NCBI RefSeq assembly: GCF_002443255.2 | Contig: NW_019211455.1 | Location: 46,336,863 to 46,400,862 of the forward strand | Origin: Varroa destructor | Taxonomy: Eukaryota; Arthropoda; Arachnida; Mesostigmata; Varroidae | Direction: 5' to 3' | Length of the DNA stretch: 64,000 nt | Shown: piece after piece, positions 61,391 to 64,000 of the stretch | How positions within the stretch are numbered: position 1 is the stretch's first letter | Layout of the letters: each line of letters begins with the position of its first letter | Position numbers and translations under genes: made by a program | Notes under the pieces: model-generated | Seen by the model: only the letters and a program-made list of their open reading frames with translations | Told to the model about the DNA's origin: nothing | Databases searched by the model: none

Positions 61391-63451
61391 GTAAGGTATG
61401 TATACTACTCCATGATAGTTCAGCCTAGTTTTCTAGACTTTTGTCGTTCCGGGTCAGCTCTCTCGCTCAGTGTGCCGTCCCACGGTGCGTCACTGTACTT
61501 TACATTAAATCGATCTATTTTGCACGCACTTACTGATTTGCATCACCGTATTTTTATTCTGATTGGTATATTAAGTGTTATTAAGCATAACAATGATAAT
61601 TATAATAGTGATGATGACAATGCTAAGCATGATAATAAGTATAAAAACATCTCTATTTATACAGACAGGTATTTGGTAACATATATTAGTTAAGGAGCAA
61701 TGAAAGCAATCAAACCACTTTCATAGCCACCACTTACTAGTACCTAAAAGTGTTCATGTCGCCCTTGCGAGCTATGTAAGCGTGGCGTTATGTGATTTTA
61801 AATCCGCAATAACACCAAATGATAGACATTAATAAGTGAAATTGGCATGGCAGTAATGCCCGTTCAAGCCAATTTACCAATTAGGACACCATCCGTTATC
61901 CATATACGTCGTACCTCACTGCGATCTTCCGTTCGGTTCTGTATATGGAATAGCTCCGATCTATATTACACGAGCAGCTGGTCATTCCACAACTCATGTC
62001 GTACGCGTTAAATCCCATCAAGATACTCGTTTTACAAGTACCGAAGCCTGCGACGTTAATTCGGGAACTGCTTTACCCGATGCGACTAACAGGTCTGTGT
62101 CCAGCCGGGCAGAGGAAAATGAACATAATGGATTTTTAATTTCATCTAAAGGTGGCCACAATATTAAGATGCCTACTACTGCACCCAAGATGTTACCAAA
62201 TACGGAAGATTGTGCATAGAGTAGGAGCTATTTTACATAGCGATCAAAGCCATACATTTATATATGTATATATATGCATACCCTAAAAAGTACTATCAAG
62301 AGGGCGCCTACAGTTACGAAGGAAGCCGCATACCGTGTTAATGGCGATCAGCCGAAGTAAATTGCTTAATAACATGCAAAGACATGTTGCGTTTACATAG
62401 TTGCCCGGAGCAAAATCAATTCAGTGTCAACCTGTCAATGCAATTCATTATTAACTATATATTCTCGATCTTTGACACATTACCTTAAACGGGTCTTGCT
62501 GAACTACTCTGGGATTTTTCCGGCAGACGTATGAAGCGGCATGGTGAAAATATGCCATAAATACGATTTGCCAACGCTGAACTTCAACCCCACATGTTCC
62601 ACATTAACTTCCTAGAGAAAACTGTCCCAAGACAACAAGTTGAGCGCTTCGATCGAATTGGACAATTAAATACAGCAAAAAATATACTCTGCTGGACCTT
62701 TTCGTTCCGTAGGTAGAGATATGGGCGATGTTTCAACAAGTCTATATCTACCGGTATAGCTTGACGCGCGTATACTATTGGGCTGATGATGAAGTAGCTT
62801 TTGCACTAGTTAGGCGATAATGTTGATTTTTGCGTGTGCGTCAAGGAAGGCACTCTCCCTCATTCTTTACGGTCTCACCCTTCACAGGGCATAGAAGCCC
62901 ACAATTACACGGATCTAAATCCGGCAAATTAATCTGTTGAAGCCGATATTGAATGTTCTTTCGCCATTTTAGGAAATAATTGTGATATGGCAATGAACAC
63001 TGGCATTATCGTCAGTAAGGCAGACTGTGTGTTTTCCATTGCCGTGCTAAGGGTCCATAAATCTTTTGAGGAATTCGATATGGCGGGCTGTAGTCATCAT
63101 CACCGGTATACATTATTAGTGGGTGTCAATTGCAAGTACTCTGGGTACTACTAGGTACGAACCTACACGATCGAGGTTTCCGCCTTGAAACGGCATTTTT
63201 ACCAACAGGAGAAACCGTGCCACTGCAATGACTTTCCAAATACGTTTTATAGGTAGCAAAATAACGCTCCGCGTAAATCTATAGCCCATTCTTAGAGGAC
63301 TAAAAATTCAGCGAAGGTTTTACGCTTGATGCTCACGCTATGTTGATAAAAACAATGAGGAGCTATGCTTTAACAATATCATGAAGCCCATCGGTGCAGG
63401 CAAAAAAATGGGGCATTGAACACGACATATGCCCGACATCCTTGAACATTG

Positions 63452-63479
63452 TTTGTTTGCTTGCTTGCTTGCTTGCTTG
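63452..63479. repeat. (TTGC)n microsatellite
   Basis: Five to six consecutive ttgc units following tttg. Confidence 0.9.
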
Positions 63480-63488
63480 TAAAAACAG

Positions 63489-63701
63489 CTGTCTTTTTCT
63501 TTATTTCAAAAACATCTGTTTGATGGCGTTGTCGATAAAATTGGTTCCCAGAGAATTTCTGAAGCTTGCGATATCCATGAATGGCCTACACTTTGGAAAT
63601 CAGTGTATTTCGACCGCGATACAACGGAATGTGGAACAAAATACGGTACGCAACCGTTCGTTGTTTTTATTAGCAATGAAGTATTAAAAAAATACTATTA
63701 A
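63489..63701 (+). CDS. Candidate terminal exon, product unknown
   Basis: A plus-strand frame open from 63483, preceded by a possible acceptor (taaaaacag, ending 63488), encodes about 70 residues of balanced composition. Pieces are FDGVVDKIGS, HEWPTLWKSVYFDRD and QPFVVFISNEV; it ends at TAA 63699-63701. A canonical AATAAA polyadenylation signal lies at 63731-63736, about 30 bp past the stop. A different frame over the same bases (63394-63687) is longer but biased by the TTGC repeat. No family was recognised; exons upstream were not identified. Confidence 0.35.
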   Translation: MSFSLFQKHLFDGVVDKIGSQRISEACDIHEWPTLWKSVYFDRDTTECGTKYGTQPFVVFISNEVLKKYY

Positions 63702-63730
63702 ACGAATGGTTATTGATGTTCAACCTACCT

Positions 63731-63736
63731 AATAAA
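63731..63736 (+). terminator. AATAAA polyadenylation signal
   Basis: Perfect AATAAA hexamer about 30 bp downstream of the TAA at 63699-63701. The motif is frequent by chance in AT-rich DNA. Confidence 0.3.
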
Positions 63737-63739
63737 ATA

Positions 63740-63800
63740 AGCGTAGAATCTAGTGGTTCCCGCATATGCTGAGCATTCGAGTGGGTTCGATTCCTTATTG
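63740..63800 (+). other. tRNA-like remnant or SINE head (A and B boxes)
   Basis: Contains tagaatctagtgg (63744-63756), similar to a tRNA D-arm A box, and an exact B box ggttcgattcc (63784-63794), spaced 27 bp apart. The T-arm closing stem is only partly paired and no 7-bp acceptor stem could be formed. It is therefore a pseudo-tRNA or the 5' part of a tRNA-derived SINE rather than a working tRNA gene. Confidence 0.4.
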
Positions 63801-64000
63801 CTAAGTATTTCTGCATATATTTAATTGTCGTTTGAGATTTTGTCTGGGCTTAGGGTGTTTCGTTTTAAAAGTATATCACATCCTGCCGACTATAGGAGAT
63901 TGAAACGAAAAAATTGAGAACAGTGATTGCTTGAAGGGTCTGTCAAATTCACAGCCCTCATAATGGAATCATCATAATAAAAAATCCCCTTTTTGTCCTA

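Larger units (their letters stand above)
60450..63480. other. No supported gene
   Basis: AT-rich, apart from the weak exon noted at 61346. A TA-rich tract lies at 62255-62278 and a TTGC tetranucleotide run at 63452-63479. Confidence 0.4.

Noticed and set aside
1..64000. CRISPR array, operon, prophage or rRNA
   Set aside because: No regular spacer-repeat array, no closely spaced long ORFs and no conserved rRNA stretches were seen; the sequence is eukaryotic in character.

Overview
This 64 kb window looks like nuclear DNA of a multicellular eukaryote, most likely an arthropod; a chelicerate such as a mite would fit, but nothing in the sequence proves it. It is AT-rich, CpG is not obviously depleted, and it contains poly(A/T) runs and TA, CA, TTG and TTGC microsatellites. 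The longest open frame is about 160 codons, which is in the range expected by chance for six frames of AT-rich DNA. There is no operon structure, ribosome-binding site, complete rRNA or complete tRNA gene. I read most of the window as intergenic or intronic DNA with decayed transposons and a modest number of possible exons.

Layout. 1-560: a decayed mariner transposase, cut by the window edge. 1091-15250: scattered candidate exons and a small cysteine-rich secreted peptide ORF (6902-7072) in otherwise empty AT-rich DNA. 18300-19300: a GC-rich block with a TATA-like element and a possible first exon on the minus strand. 19831-20556: a relic of an IS630/Tc1-type DDE transposase whose second catalytic region can be joined across an intron-like 282 bp gap. 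22022-28216: candidate exons, the clearest at 26643-26824, and a weak LINE-like patch. 34560-34952: a two-exon ORF with a 72 bp intron-like gap. 37576-46178: several possible first exons and a coding-like region with interrupted frames on the minus strand. 48800-50590: the most structured part, with a two-exon arginine-rich ORF, a near-perfect 108 bp tandem duplication with coding-like character, and three different short-repeat families. 58797-60444: a possible two-exon plus-strand gene whose intron holds a near-perfect 147 bp palindrome. 63483-63800: a possible terminal exon with an AATAAA signal, then a tRNA-like sequence with A and B boxes.

Apart from the two transposase relics, none of the candidate proteins could be assigned to a family by eye. 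Exon calls rest on splice-like boundaries, phase agreement and frame openness. They are hypotheses to be tested against transcripts or related genomes. No confident new biological system was found; the best leads are the 48.8-50.6 kb repeat/ORF cluster, the 59.0 kb palindrome and the intron-bearing transposase relic.
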